Origin: Petroclostridium xylanilyticum
GTDB taxonomy: Bacteria > Bacillota > Clostridia > SK-Y3
Assembly: GCF_002252565.1 (NCBI RefSeq)
Contig: NZ_NPML01000003.1
Coordinates: forward strand, 62,001-126,000
DNA: 64,000 nucleotides
Direction of reading: 5' to 3'
Shown: positions 17,692 to 25,272 of the stretch, one piece after another
How the letters are laid out: each line of letters begins with the position of its first letter
How positions within the stretch are numbered: position 1 is the first letter of the stretch
Notes under the pieces: generated by a model
Databases searched by the model: none
The model's input: the letters and a program-made list of their open reading frames with translations, nothing else
Told to the model about the DNA's origin: nothing
Position numbers and translations under genes: made by a program

Positions 17692-17781
17692 AGTATAAAA
17701 AACAACAACTATCCAAAAGCTATGTCTTATTGTATAATATTTCAAAGTTACAGCTTTATTTTGATGTAGGAGGATAAGTAT

Positions 17782-18396
17782 ATGAATGCCAATAATGTAA
17801 GTTTGAAAATATCTGCTGTTAGTGCTGAACAATATCCCAAAGACAATAAGCCGGAAATAGCTTTCGCCGGTAGGTCTAATGTTGGTAAATCTTCACTTAT
17901 TAATAGATTGGTTAATAGAAAAAGTCTGGCAAGAGTAAGCTCCAAGCCGGGAAAGACTAGTACAATAAATTTCTATGATATTGAAAATAAAATATATTTC
18001 GTGGATTTACCCGGTTATGGTTTTGCAAAGGTATCCAAAAGTGAAAAACAAAAATGGGCTAAAATGATTGAAGAATATCTCAACACGAGGGAGCAGTTGC
18101 TTCAGGTAATTTTATTAGTGGACAGCCGGCACAGCCCTACGGAAGATGATATTATGATGCTAAATTGGATCAGACAATTTAATGATAATGCAGTTGTTGT
18201 GGCTACAAAATGGGATAAGCTTTCGAGTAAAGAGAGACAAGAAAATTTGGAAAAGATTAAAAGCACTTTACAGTTGACTGAAGAAGATAAAATCATTCCG
18301 TTTTCTGCACAAAGTGGAGAGGGGAAAGAAGGACTATGGGAGATAATAGACGATATAATAGGAAGTGACGAAATAGGGGCAGGGGATGTTTCGTGA
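17782..18396 (+). CDS. engB: Ribosome biogenesis GTPase YsxC/EngB
   Basis: A 204-residue TrmE-Era-type GTPase needed for large-subunit ribosome assembly. G1 is GRSNVGKSS, G2 is in KPGKTST, G3 is DLPGYGFA and G4 is TKWDK, followed by a SAQ G5 segment. ATG 17782 follows GGAGG. In Firmicutes this gene normally sits right after lon; here 13.5 kb of catabolic genes separates them. The stop is followed directly by a dispersed repeat. Confidence 0.96.
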   Translation: MNANNVSLKISAVSAEQYPKDNKPEIAFAGRSNVGKSSLINRLVNRKSLARVSSKPGKTSTINFYDIENKIYFVDLPGYGFAKVSKSEKQKWAKMIEEYLNTREQLLQVILLVDSRHSPTEDDIMMLNWIRQFNDNAVVVATKWDKLSSKERQENLEKIKSTLQLTEEDKIIPFSAQSGEGKEGLWEIIDDIIGSDEIGAGDVS

Positions 18397-18400
18397 AAAA

Positions 18401-18496
18401 AGTTCACGGTTCACAGTAAGCGGTGCGTTGCGGAGAGTTTTTGAACTGAGAATTGAGAATGGAGAATTATAAAGATAAAGATAAAGATATAATAAA
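18401..18496. repeat. Dispersed TTCACRG repeat, copy 2
   Basis: GTTCACGGTTCACAGT, then CGGTGCGTTGCGGAGAG, GAACTGAGAATTGAGAATGG, and AAAGATAAAGATAAAGATAT before ATAATAAAT. Block order and sequence match 1166-1300 with fewer heptamers. The two copies flank the lon-to-engB region. Confidence 0.72.
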
Positions 18497-18514
18497 TGAA
18501 GTGGGGGAATTTAT

Positions 18515-19267
18515 ATGAAGTATGTTAGATTTGAAAAAAACAATGAAATTTCTTATGGGATTCTGGAAAATGAGAAAGTTACAAAAGTAGAAGGGAATAT
18601 ATATGGAGAATACAAAGCTACTGATAGTTTATATGATTTAAGTGAAGTTACCCTTCTTGCTCCGTGTGAACCTTCCAAAATAGTTGCAGTTGGGCTAAAT
18701 TACAGGGACCATGCAAGAGAAATGGGAGAACCTATCCCTGCTGCCCCTAAGCTATTCATTAAACCATCTACGTGTGTGATAGGACCTGAACAAAAGATTA
18801 TATTACCTCCTATGTCCAAAAGAGTTGACTATGAGGCTGAAATTGCAGCAGTTATTAAAAAGACCGCAAAGAATATTGCTGTTGATGAAGTTAAAGAATA
18901 CGTACTTGGATATACATGCCTAAATGATGTTACAGCAAGAGATTTACAGAAAGCTGATGGACAGTGGACTAGAGCAAAAGGGTTTGACACTTTTGGACCT
19001 ATAGGCCCGTGGATTACAGATGAGATAGATGCTAATCATGTTGATGTTAAATTGCTATTAAATGGGGAACAAAAGCAACACTCACATACATCTAACTTTA
19101 TATGGAAAATTGAGGAGCTTATCAGCTTCATTTCACAAGTAATGACTTTGCTGCCGGGAGACGTAGTGACAACAGGTACACCATCAGGTATTGGACCTAT
19201 GAAACCAGGCGATTGTGTGGAAGTGGTAATTGAGGGTATAGGGACCTTAAGAAATTATGCTGAATAA
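18515..19267 (+). CDS. Fumarylacetoacetate hydrolase (FAH) family protein
   Basis: A 250-residue FAH-fold enzyme. VAVGLNYRDHAREMG carries the catalytic His, the YEAEIAAVI segment the metal-binding glutamates, and NDVTARDLQ the third ligand; the terminal TTGTPSGIGP loop is typical. The family includes oxaloacetate decarboxylase/tautomerase, acylpyruvate hydrolase and 2-keto-3-deoxy acid dehydratases. No pathway partner is adjacent; a small membrane protein overlaps its 3' end. It may clear enol-oxaloacetate as a housekeeping function. Confidence 0.88.
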   Translation: MKYVRFEKNNEISYGILENEKVTKVEGNIYGEYKATDSLYDLSEVTLLAPCEPSKIVAVGLNYRDHAREMGEPIPAAPKLFIKPSTCVIGPEQKIILPPMSKRVDYEAEIAAVIKKTAKNIAVDEVKEYVLGYTCLNDVTARDLQKADGQWTRAKGFDTFGPIGPWITDEIDANHVDVKLLLNGEQKQHSHTSNFIWKIEELISFISQVMTLLPGDVVTTGTPSGIGPMKPGDCVEVVIEGIGTLRNYAE

Positions 19268-19529
19268 TGTTTTAATTGTATATCTGATTTTAATAAATCT
19301 TTTATCTGCAAGTGTTATGTGGGTTGATAAACGAAAAGCAAAGAAAAATCGGTGGAGAGTAAAAGAGAGAAATTTATTTATATTGGCATTGATAGGCGGG
19401 GCTCCAGGAATATATCTTGGAATGAATCTTTTTAAGCATAAAACAAAACATCTGAAATTTACTTTAGGTATTCCTATAACATTGATAATTAATATTATAA
19501 CAATTTATTGGCTTACTCAAATATTCTAA
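19257..19529 (+). CDS. DUF1294-family small membrane protein
   Basis: A 90-residue protein with hydrophobic helices at about residues 3-20, 40-56 and 72-88. The VDKRKAKKNRWRVKE and LIGGAPGIYLGMNLFKHKT blocks are the DUF1294 pattern. It overlaps the FAH gene by 11 bases, so it is probably translationally coupled. Its function is unknown. Confidence 0.75.
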   Translation: MLNNVLIVYLILINLLSASVMWVDKRKAKKNRWRVKERNLFILALIGGAPGIYLGMNLFKHKTKHLKFTLGIPITLIINIITIYWLTQIF

Positions 19530-19537
19530 TAGGGGGT

Positions 19538-19591
19538 GCATAGACCAGTTAGCCTCTAGGGAGTATGATTCCCTAGAGGGAACAACTATGC
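19538..19591 (+). promoter_or_regulatory. Nested stem-loop in the HD-GYP 5' leader
   Basis: An outer stem GCATAG/CTATGC (19538-19543 with 19586-19591) encloses an internal loop. Inside is a perfect 10-base stem CCTCTAGGGA/TCCCTAGAGG (19553-19562 with 19570-19579) with a 7-base loop. It ends 4 bases before the GGAGG of the HD-GYP gene, so it could control translation. It does not match the GEMM-I or GEMM-II consensus as I know them. There is no T-run, so it is not a terminator. Confidence 0.45.
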
Positions 19592-19606
19592 AAGTGGAGG
19601 TTGACA

Positions 19607-21118
19607 ATGATTGACAAGAGAATCAGTACATTGTTGAAATCTTTAAAGTTTAAAGCATTTTTACTTATGGCATTGGCTTTTGTTGGTATATTAATCATTA
19701 TTTCTATAGGGGCGTATATAAGAGTTGAAGATGATATATATTTGCTTAGATTCATAGTGGTTGGTGTTTCAATAATATGTATTGTTATTATTTCCTTATT
19801 ACTATATTTTTTGATTAAAACAATTATTATTCCCATCAATAAAGTGTCAAAAGCGATGGTGAAAATGGCGGAAGGCGATTTCAGACAACAGCTCTTAATT
19901 TCCGGTGACAATGAAATTGGGGTCATGGAAAAAAGCTTCAATTTGCTTTCACAAAAGTTATTGTCCATGTATGATCTTATCGAAAAAGTAAACAGTGGAG
20001 AAAGTTTTGAACATACTTTTGAATACGTATTTGAGGTATTCAAACAATTTATACCTTATCATCGTATCGGTATGGCGCTAGTAGATGAAAGAGAAGGAAG
20101 AATCCGGGCTGAAATTGCCCGGAGTGACAGCCAAAACATCCGATTGATAAATGGATACTCTCTACCTTTGGCCAAAACAAGTCTAATGGCAGTAATAGAG
20201 TCGGGACAACCGAGGATTATCAATGATCTTGAGAAATATCTGGAGCAGCATCCCCATTCTGAATCTACACGTCTAATTATTGAAGAGGGGATGAAGGCCA
20301 GCTTAACCTTACCCCTCAAAGTGAATAATACGGTTATTGGAGTTTTATTTTTCTCCAGCATTCAAAAAAATATTTATAATGATTCCCATATCGTCTTTTT
20401 AAAACAAATTGCCAACCATTTAGCACTAAGTTTTGAAAAAAGTATTTTAGTGGGAGATCTGGTATTAGCGTCTATCACTGCTATTGTTAAATTGGCGGAG
20501 TCAAGAGATAATGATACCGGCAGGCACATAGAGAGAATGAGGAATTATTCAGTTGCTATAGCAAGAAAACTTGCTCATAATCCCAAATATTCTGAAATCA
20601 TTACTGAAAAATACATAAGAGAAATATATAATTTTAGTCCACTGCACGATATTGGGAAGGTTGGAATACAGGATAGTATTTTATTAAAACCGGGGAGACT
20701 TACTCCGGAAGAATTTGAAATTATGAAAACCCATACACTTATTGGGGCAGAAGTTTTGGAAAAAGCGCAGGAAACGCTAAAAAACAGAAATAAGCTTTTT
20801 TTTAATACCGGGATAGAAATAGCTTTATGCCATCATGAAAAATACAATGGTGAAGGCTATCCATATGGTTTACAGGGCGAACAAATTCCACTATCTGCAA
20901 GGATCGTTACGGTAGCCGATGTATTTGATGCGTTAACGTCAAAAAGGCCATATAAAAATCCAATGACTGTAGAACAGTCCATGGAAATTATTATACAAGA
21001 TAGAGGAAAAAGCTTTGATCCGGATGTAGTAGATGCATTCTTACAAGGTAAAAATGAAATAATGAAGATATATCAACATTTATCTGATCATTACCAGGAA
21101 TTAATAATGTCTGGTTAA
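19607..21118 (+). CDS. HAMP-GAF-HD-GYP membrane protein, probable c-di-GMP phosphodiesterase
   Basis: A 503-residue signalling protein. Two transmembrane helices (about residues 17-37 and 46-70) have almost no extracellular loop between them. A HAMP linker follows (IIIPINKVSKAMVKMAEGDF), then a GAF-like sensor (about 135-280) and a C-terminal HD-GYP domain. The HD metal pair is His347-Asp348 (LHDIGK), and the HHEKYNGEGYP signature is complete, so hydrolysis of cyclic dinucleotides is expected. ATG 19607 has GGAGG 6 bases upstream; a TTG at 19601 touches that site and is rejected. A structured leader precedes it and a strong terminator follows. Confidence 0.9.
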   Translation: MIDKRISTLLKSLKFKAFLLMALAFVGILIIISIGAYIRVEDDIYLLRFIVVGVSIICIVIISLLLYFLIKTIIIPINKVSKAMVKMAEGDFRQQLLISGDNEIGVMEKSFNLLSQKLLSMYDLIEKVNSGESFEHTFEYVFEVFKQFIPYHRIGMALVDEREGRIRAEIARSDSQNIRLINGYSLPLAKTSLMAVIESGQPRIINDLEKYLEQHPHSESTRLIIEEGMKASLTLPLKVNNTVIGVLFFSSIQKNIYNDSHIVFLKQIANHLALSFEKSILVGDLVLASITAIVKLAESRDNDTGRHIERMRNYSVAIARKLAHNPKYSEIITEKYIREIYNFSPLHDIGKVGIQDSILLKPGRLTPEEFEIMKTHTLIGAEVLEKAQETLKNRNKLFFNTGIEIALCHHEKYNGEGYPYGLQGEQIPLSARIVTVADVFDALTSKRPYKNPMTVEQSMEIIIQDRGKSFDPDVVDAFLQGKNEIMKIYQHLSDHYQELIMSG

Positions 21119-21130
21119 GACATTATTATA

Positions 21131-21178
21131 AACAATAAAGGCTTTATTATTGCATTTATAATAAAGCCTTTATTGTTT
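21131..21178. terminator. Perfect 20-bp stem terminator
   Basis: AACAATAAAGGCTTTATTAT (21131-21150) is exactly complementary to 21159-21178. The A-rich and T-rich flanks allow termination on either strand; it lies after the HD-GYP gene. Confidence 0.85.
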
Positions 21179-21250
21179 GTATAATAATTATTTAGATGGT
21201 AATACTTGAAATAGTAGAGAAATAAGAACAATCTTTAAGGAGAATAGGTT

Positions 21251-21517
21251 ATGGTAGATTTTCAAGCGAGGATGAAACAAAACATCAGCCAGGCAAAAGA
21301 AAGGCTGGATAGTGATTTTATGGGGAGTAAAGAAGCAATGCTGTCATTGGCTGTAGAGAAGGTCAGACAATTTCAGATCGCTTCTGATACTGTTTTTGAA
21401 AACGAAGAAAAAGAAATTTTAACGTTATTAATTGTTGGAAGCATGTTTCAAGCTTTTTCTTACGGCTATGGAATAGGAAAAGTAGAAGGAGAAACTCTGC
21501 AAAAAGTAATATTATAA
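21251..21517 (+). CDS. Small hypothetical protein upstream of htrA
   Basis: An 88-residue protein with an amphipathic, probably helical N-terminal half rich in Lys, Gln and Glu, and a more hydrophobic Gly/Tyr-rich C-terminal part (FSYGYGIGKVEGE). No known domain is recognised, and it has no signal peptide. AAGGAG lies before ATG 21251. It ends 16 bases before the HtrA gene and is probably co-transcribed with it, so a link to envelope stress is possible but unproven. Confidence 0.65.
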   Translation: MVDFQARMKQNISQAKERLDSDFMGSKEAMLSLAVEKVRQFQIASDTVFENEEKEILTLLIVGSMFQAFSYGYGIGKVEGETLQKVIL

Positions 21518-21533
21518 GAAAAGGTGATAACAG

Positions 21534-22724
21534 ATGTATTCGCAAAAAAATGGTGGAGGCTTGTGGAGAGGACTATTAATTGCATTAACATCTTCCTTGC
21601 TCACCGGACTATTATTAATGCTTTTTATTCCTTCATATATTGATAGAAATTATAATCCGGAAAATATAAACAATAAATCTATTGGGTTACAGATACCGCA
21701 GGCGCAAAACATAGCACAAACTCAGCCGGCAAGAAAGATAACACAGCCGCCCAATGCTGAAATTCTTGATATAACTGCGATTGCAAGTAGAGTGATGCCA
21801 TCGGTAGTGGGTATATCAACAAGCAGTATTGACCAAGATTCATTGTTCCGGTCCAGCCAAGGGGAAAGCTGGAGTGTAGGTTCAGGAGTTATTGTTTCAG
21901 AAAATGGGTATATTCTTACAAACCATCATGTTGTAGGTCCTAACCCCAACAGAATTGTAGTAACACTGGCAAACGGTAAAACAATAAATGCTAGAAGTGA
22001 GTGGGCCGACCCTACTTTGGATTTGGCTATAATAAAGGTTAATGCAACAGGGTTGCCTGTTGCAGTTCTAGGCGATGCAGATCAATTAAAAGTTGGTGAG
22101 ACGGCAGTTGCTATAGGTAATCCTCTAGGTTTACAATTCCAAAGGACTGTAACTGCTGGAATCATAAGTGCCGTTAACAGGACTATCAGAGTTGCTACAG
22201 ATGGCAGAGAAAACTTTATGGAAGGTTTGATTCAGACCGATGCTTCCATAAATCCGGGTAACAGTGGCGGGCCGCTCATTAATTCCAGGGGAGAAGTAAT
22301 AGGGATTAATACGATAAAGGTTGCCAGTGCAGAAGGTATGGGGTTTGCAATACCTATTAATATTACAAAACCGGTTATAACAAGCTTTTTGGAAAAAGGT
22401 AGTTACTCTACACCTTATATGGGCTTATTTGCATATGACAGGGTAGTAGCAGAGTATGTCAATCAGGAAATGAACATACAAAAAGGAGTCTATGTAGCAC
22501 AAATCGATGTAAACAGTCCGGTATATAGAGCAGGAATAAGATCAGGGGATATTATTACCCATATGGATGATGTAGAAGTAAACACAATGATGCAGTTAAG
22601 AGAAGCAATGTTTAAATGTGGTCCGGGAAGTAACTGTACTTTAAGGTTTATCAGGGACGGAAGGGTAAGAGAAGTTAGCTTTACATTAGAAAATAGGACA
22701 AATGATGGTTTGATAACCAGATAG
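21534..22724 (+). CDS. HtrA/DegP-type membrane-anchored serine protease
   Basis: A 396-residue trypsin-like protease with one N-terminal transmembrane anchor (about residues 13-32), a low-complexity linker, the protease domain and one PDZ domain (about 290-385). The catalytic triad is His132 (TNHHVVG), Asp163 (TLDLAIIKV) and Ser244 (GNSGGPL). It works outside the membrane on misfolded proteins. The PDZ domain carries an extra cysteine (CGPGSNC). It follows a small hypothetical gene; a degenerate repeat lies downstream. Confidence 0.95.
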   Translation: MYSQKNGGGLWRGLLIALTSSLLTGLLLMLFIPSYIDRNYNPENINNKSIGLQIPQAQNIAQTQPARKITQPPNAEILDITAIASRVMPSVVGISTSSIDQDSLFRSSQGESWSVGSGVIVSENGYILTNHHVVGPNPNRIVVTLANGKTINARSEWADPTLDLAIIKVNATGLPVAVLGDADQLKVGETAVAIGNPLGLQFQRTVTAGIISAVNRTIRVATDGRENFMEGLIQTDASINPGNSGGPLINSRGEVIGINTIKVASAEGMGFAIPINITKPVITSFLEKGSYSTPYMGLFAYDRVVAEYVNQEMNIQKGVYVAQIDVNSPVYRAGIRSGDIITHMDDVEVNTMMQLREAMFKCGPGSNCTLRFIRDGRVREVSFTLENRTNDGLITR

Positions 22725-22762
22725 TAAAAACATTAAAAGTGATATAGTTAGCAATACAATTT

Positions 22763-22842
22763 ATAGTTCGTAGTTTGTAGTTCGTAGTCCATAGAAAAAC
22801 GTGTTTATAATTTCTATGCACTATGAACCATTAACTACGGAC
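22763..22842. repeat. Degenerate heptamer repeat with inverted second half
   Basis: TAGTTCGTAGTTTGTAGTTCG and a following TAGTCCATAG form tandem heptamers. After about 20 bases, CTATGCACTATGAACC and AACTACGGAC mirror them in reverse. It resembles the TTCACRG repeats in period but not in bases. The remaining gap to 22953 holds a weak promoter (TATAAT at 22911). Confidence 0.5.
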
Positions 22843-22952
22843 ATTTTATTATATGCGGCATAAAAATTATTGATAACAGAGCAGACATTTATTACTTTTA
22901 TAGAGTATATTATAATGACAACAATTTAAGTAGAATAGGGTGAAGATAAAAT

Positions 22953-23615
22953 ATGGAACAAAACAGACAAAAAGGTATTGTACCAGGAGTCATTTTAATA
23001 GGTTTAGGTATTTTATTCCTGCTTAATAACTATAATATTGATATTGGTGACTGGTTCGTCCTTGGAGTTGGTGTAGCGTTTATTATAGCTTATTTTACTA
23101 AGAGAAAGACAGGATTTCTTATTGCAGGCTTAATTCTGTCATACCTGGGAAGTCTGATTTTTTTAAACAACACGCGTCTTATTGATGAAGAATTATTTGG
23201 ATCTCTTGTTATCATAATGCTTGGCCTGGCATTTTTGACAGTGTACTTTGTAAAGAAAAAGACGGGGTTTGTTTTTCCCGGATTTATCCTTCCTGCAATT
23301 GGAATATATAACTATGTAATGAGCCTGGAAAATGTGAAACAATCAGAAGTTTGGCCTTTAATATTTATGACTCTCGCAATGGCCTTTCTACTAATTTTTA
23401 TATTTGAATTTAAAACTTTGGGGTATAAGCCTCTTATTCCTTCAGTCATATTGTTTGCTGCTGGTTCATTAGCCTTTATGACGATAAGAGGTATTATAGA
23501 TAAAGAAATGTGGGTAGTTTTCTTACGCTGGATGCGAAACTTCTGGCCTTTATTATTAATTCTTGCAGGTATATTGGTAATATTTAAAAATTTATCATTT
23601 AAAAAAGCAAATTAG
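22953..23615 (+). CDS. Multipass membrane protein with repeated helix pairs (LiaF-N/DUF5668-like)
   Basis: A 220-residue integral membrane protein built from short repeats. GVILIGLGILFLLNNYNID and two later blocks with the same plan (helix, short loop, KRKTGF or KKKTGF, helix) give about eight helices. The LiaF/DUF5668 N-terminal region of clostridia has this look. No catalytic motif is seen. It may sense or respond to envelope stress, in line with the upstream htrA, but this is inference. Confidence 0.65.
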   Translation: MEQNRQKGIVPGVILIGLGILFLLNNYNIDIGDWFVLGVGVAFIIAYFTKRKTGFLIAGLILSYLGSLIFLNNTRLIDEELFGSLVIIMLGLAFLTVYFVKKKTGFVFPGFILPAIGIYNYVMSLENVKQSEVWPLIFMTLAMAFLLIFIFEFKTLGYKPLIPSVILFAAGSLAFMTIRGIIDKEMWVVFLRWMRNFWPLLLILAGILVIFKNLSFKKAN

Positions 23616-23631
23616 TTTCTTTAGCACATAC

Positions 23632-23660
23632 TTGACACAGCAGTATATAACAGTTAAAAT
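23632..23660 (+). promoter_or_regulatory. Sigma-A promoter of the hisS-aspS T-box transcript
   Basis: A perfect TTGACA (23632-23637), a 17-base spacer and TAAAAT (23655-23660). Transcription would begin near 23667, just before the T-box stem I. Confidence 0.8.
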
Positions 23661-23680
23661 ATAGCTGAATAATGGAAATA

Positions 23681-23962
23681 GCGATGATAGAGAGAAGTAG
23701 GCTGGACTGTCATACAGGGAGAAAGCACCTTGACTGTAAGTGCTTTTATGAACAAGCAGCTGAATAACACTCTGGAGTTGACTGGCCCAACGCACCGTTG
23801 CCAGTAGGTTAGTCCGTTGCCGGCGTTAACGGGAATGAGTGGAATGTAACCATTCAAGAAAACATAGGATTTTCTGCTATGCTAATCTTGAAGTTGCATT
23901 CAATAAGGGTGGCACCGCGAATCAATTACCTTTCGTCCCTGACTTGGGATGAGAGGTTTTTT
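23681..23962 (+). ncRNA. T-box leader of hisS-aspS with an AAC (Asn) specifier
   Basis: Stem I is formed by AGAG/CTCT and GCTG/CAGC around a specifier loop that has AGTA on the 5' side and TGAATAACACTC on the 3' side. Aligned with B. subtilis glyQS (CGAA-A-GGC-A) and the tyrS leader below (TGAA-T-TAC-C), the specifier is AAC at 23766-23768; a CAC overlaps it at 23768-23770. The apical hairpin AAAGCAC/GTGCTTT carries the GACTGTAAG loop. The T-box sequence AGGGTGGCACCGCG is at 23906-23919; its TGGC would pair with a tRNA whose discriminator base is G, as in tRNA-Asn or tRNA-Asp but not tRNA-His. A terminator stem ends in six T residues at 23962. Confidence 0.9.
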
Positions 23963-23991
23963 GTTGTAAAAATAGTTAAGGAGTGAACAGA

Positions 23992-25248
23992 ATGTTAACA
24001 AAAGCGCCGAAAGGTACAAAAGATGTAATTCCGGACGAATCATATAAATGGCAATATATAGAAAATATGATAAGAAAAATATGTGACAGCTACGGCTATA
24101 AAGAAATAAGAACCCCGGTTTTTGAGCATACTGAGCTTTTTGAAAGGGGTATGGGAGATACTACTGATGTTGTCCAAAAAGAGATGTATACCTTTGAGGA
24201 CAAGGGAGGGAGGAGTATTACCTTAAGGCCGGAAGGTACAGCGTCTGCGGTAAGAAGTTATCTGGAAAACAGCCTCTATGCAGCGCCGCAGCCCACTAAG
24301 ATGTACTATATCATTTCATGTTATAGATATGAGAAGCCTCAGGCAGGAAGATTGAGAGAATTTCATCAGTTTGGTGTTGAGGCATTTGGTTCTGAGAAAC
24401 CGTCAATTGATGCTGAAATTATTTCTATGGCAATGACGCTGTTAAATAAATTAGGAGTAAAAGGTCTTGAGCTTAATATTAACAGCATCGGTTGTCCTAA
24501 ATGCCGTAAAGAATATAATTCTAAGTTAAAAGAGTATTTGAAACAGTATTTAGATGAATTGTGTGAAACCTGCAACAGCAGGTATGAAAGAAATCCATTA
24601 AGAATCCTTGATTGTAGAAATAGCCGGTGTAAAGAAATTGGAAAAAATACGCCTGTTTTGTTAGAAAGTTTATGTGATGACTGTAAGGCTCACTTTGATA
24701 GTCTTAAAAATTACTTAGACAGCATGAATATTAAGTATAATGTGGATCCTTATATTGTAAGAGGACTGGATTATTATACCCGTACTGTATTTGAATTTGT
24801 TTCAAAAGATATAGGAGCACAAGGTACCGTTTGCGGTGGTGGAAGGTACGATGGACTAATAGAAGAGCTGGGTGGCTCGCCAACACCGGGTATAGGTTTC
24901 GGAATGGGTATAGAGCGGCTAATGTTAACATTGGAAGGCCAGGGAATAGAAATTCCCCGGCCGGACCCTGTAAAACTATTCATTGCAAATATAGGGGAAA
25001 AGGCTGAAATAAAAGCCCAATCACTGGTTTATGAATTAAGGCAGCAGGATATCAGTGCTGAGAAAGATCATATGGGAAAAAGTTTAAAAGCACAGATGAA
25101 ATATGCTGATAAACTTGGAGCACAGTATACGATGGTATTAGGTGAGGATGAAATCAATAATAATAAAGCTGTTTTAAAGAATATGAAGACTGGAGAAACG
25201 ATTGAGGTGGACCTGGAATATCTAGGTAATATATTAAAAAAAATATAA
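23992..25248 (+). CDS. hisS: Histidyl-tRNA synthetase
   Basis: A 418-residue class II synthetase that charges tRNA-His. Motif 2 surrounds YRYEKPQAGRLREFHQFGVE, the histidine-binding motifs are VRGLDYYTRTVFEF and VCGGGRYDGLIEELGG, and motif 3 is GIGFGMGIERLML; a C-terminal anticodon-binding domain follows. ATG 23992 has AAGGAG 8 bases upstream; the GTG at 23983 is inside that site. It is the first gene behind the T-box leader and aspS follows 24 bases later, so both are controlled by the leader. Confidence 0.97.
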   Translation: MLTKAPKGTKDVIPDESYKWQYIENMIRKICDSYGYKEIRTPVFEHTELFERGMGDTTDVVQKEMYTFEDKGGRSITLRPEGTASAVRSYLENSLYAAPQPTKMYYIISCYRYEKPQAGRLREFHQFGVEAFGSEKPSIDAEIISMAMTLLNKLGVKGLELNINSIGCPKCRKEYNSKLKEYLKQYLDELCETCNSRYERNPLRILDCRNSRCKEIGKNTPVLLESLCDDCKAHFDSLKNYLDSMNIKYNVDPYIVRGLDYYTRTVFEFVSKDIGAQGTVCGGGRYDGLIEELGGSPTPGIGFGMGIERLMLTLEGQGIEIPRPDPVKLFIANIGEKAEIKAQSLVYELRQQDISAEKDHMGKSLKAQMKYADKLGAQYTMVLGEDEINNNKAVLKNMKTGETIEVDLEYLGNILKKI

Positions 25249-25272
25249 GATAAAAGTTTGGAGGTAACAAAA

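Noticed and set aside
19538-19591. c-di-GMP riboswitch before the HD-GYP gene
   Set aside because: The conserved GEMM-I core and GEMM-II pseudoknot sequences are absent. The element is kept only as an unassigned stem-loop.
23780-23782. GAC (Asp) as the specifier of the hisS-aspS T-box
   Set aside because: It lies outside the specifier loop, after the closing CTCT stem; the loop alignment with glyQS and tyrS points to AAC.
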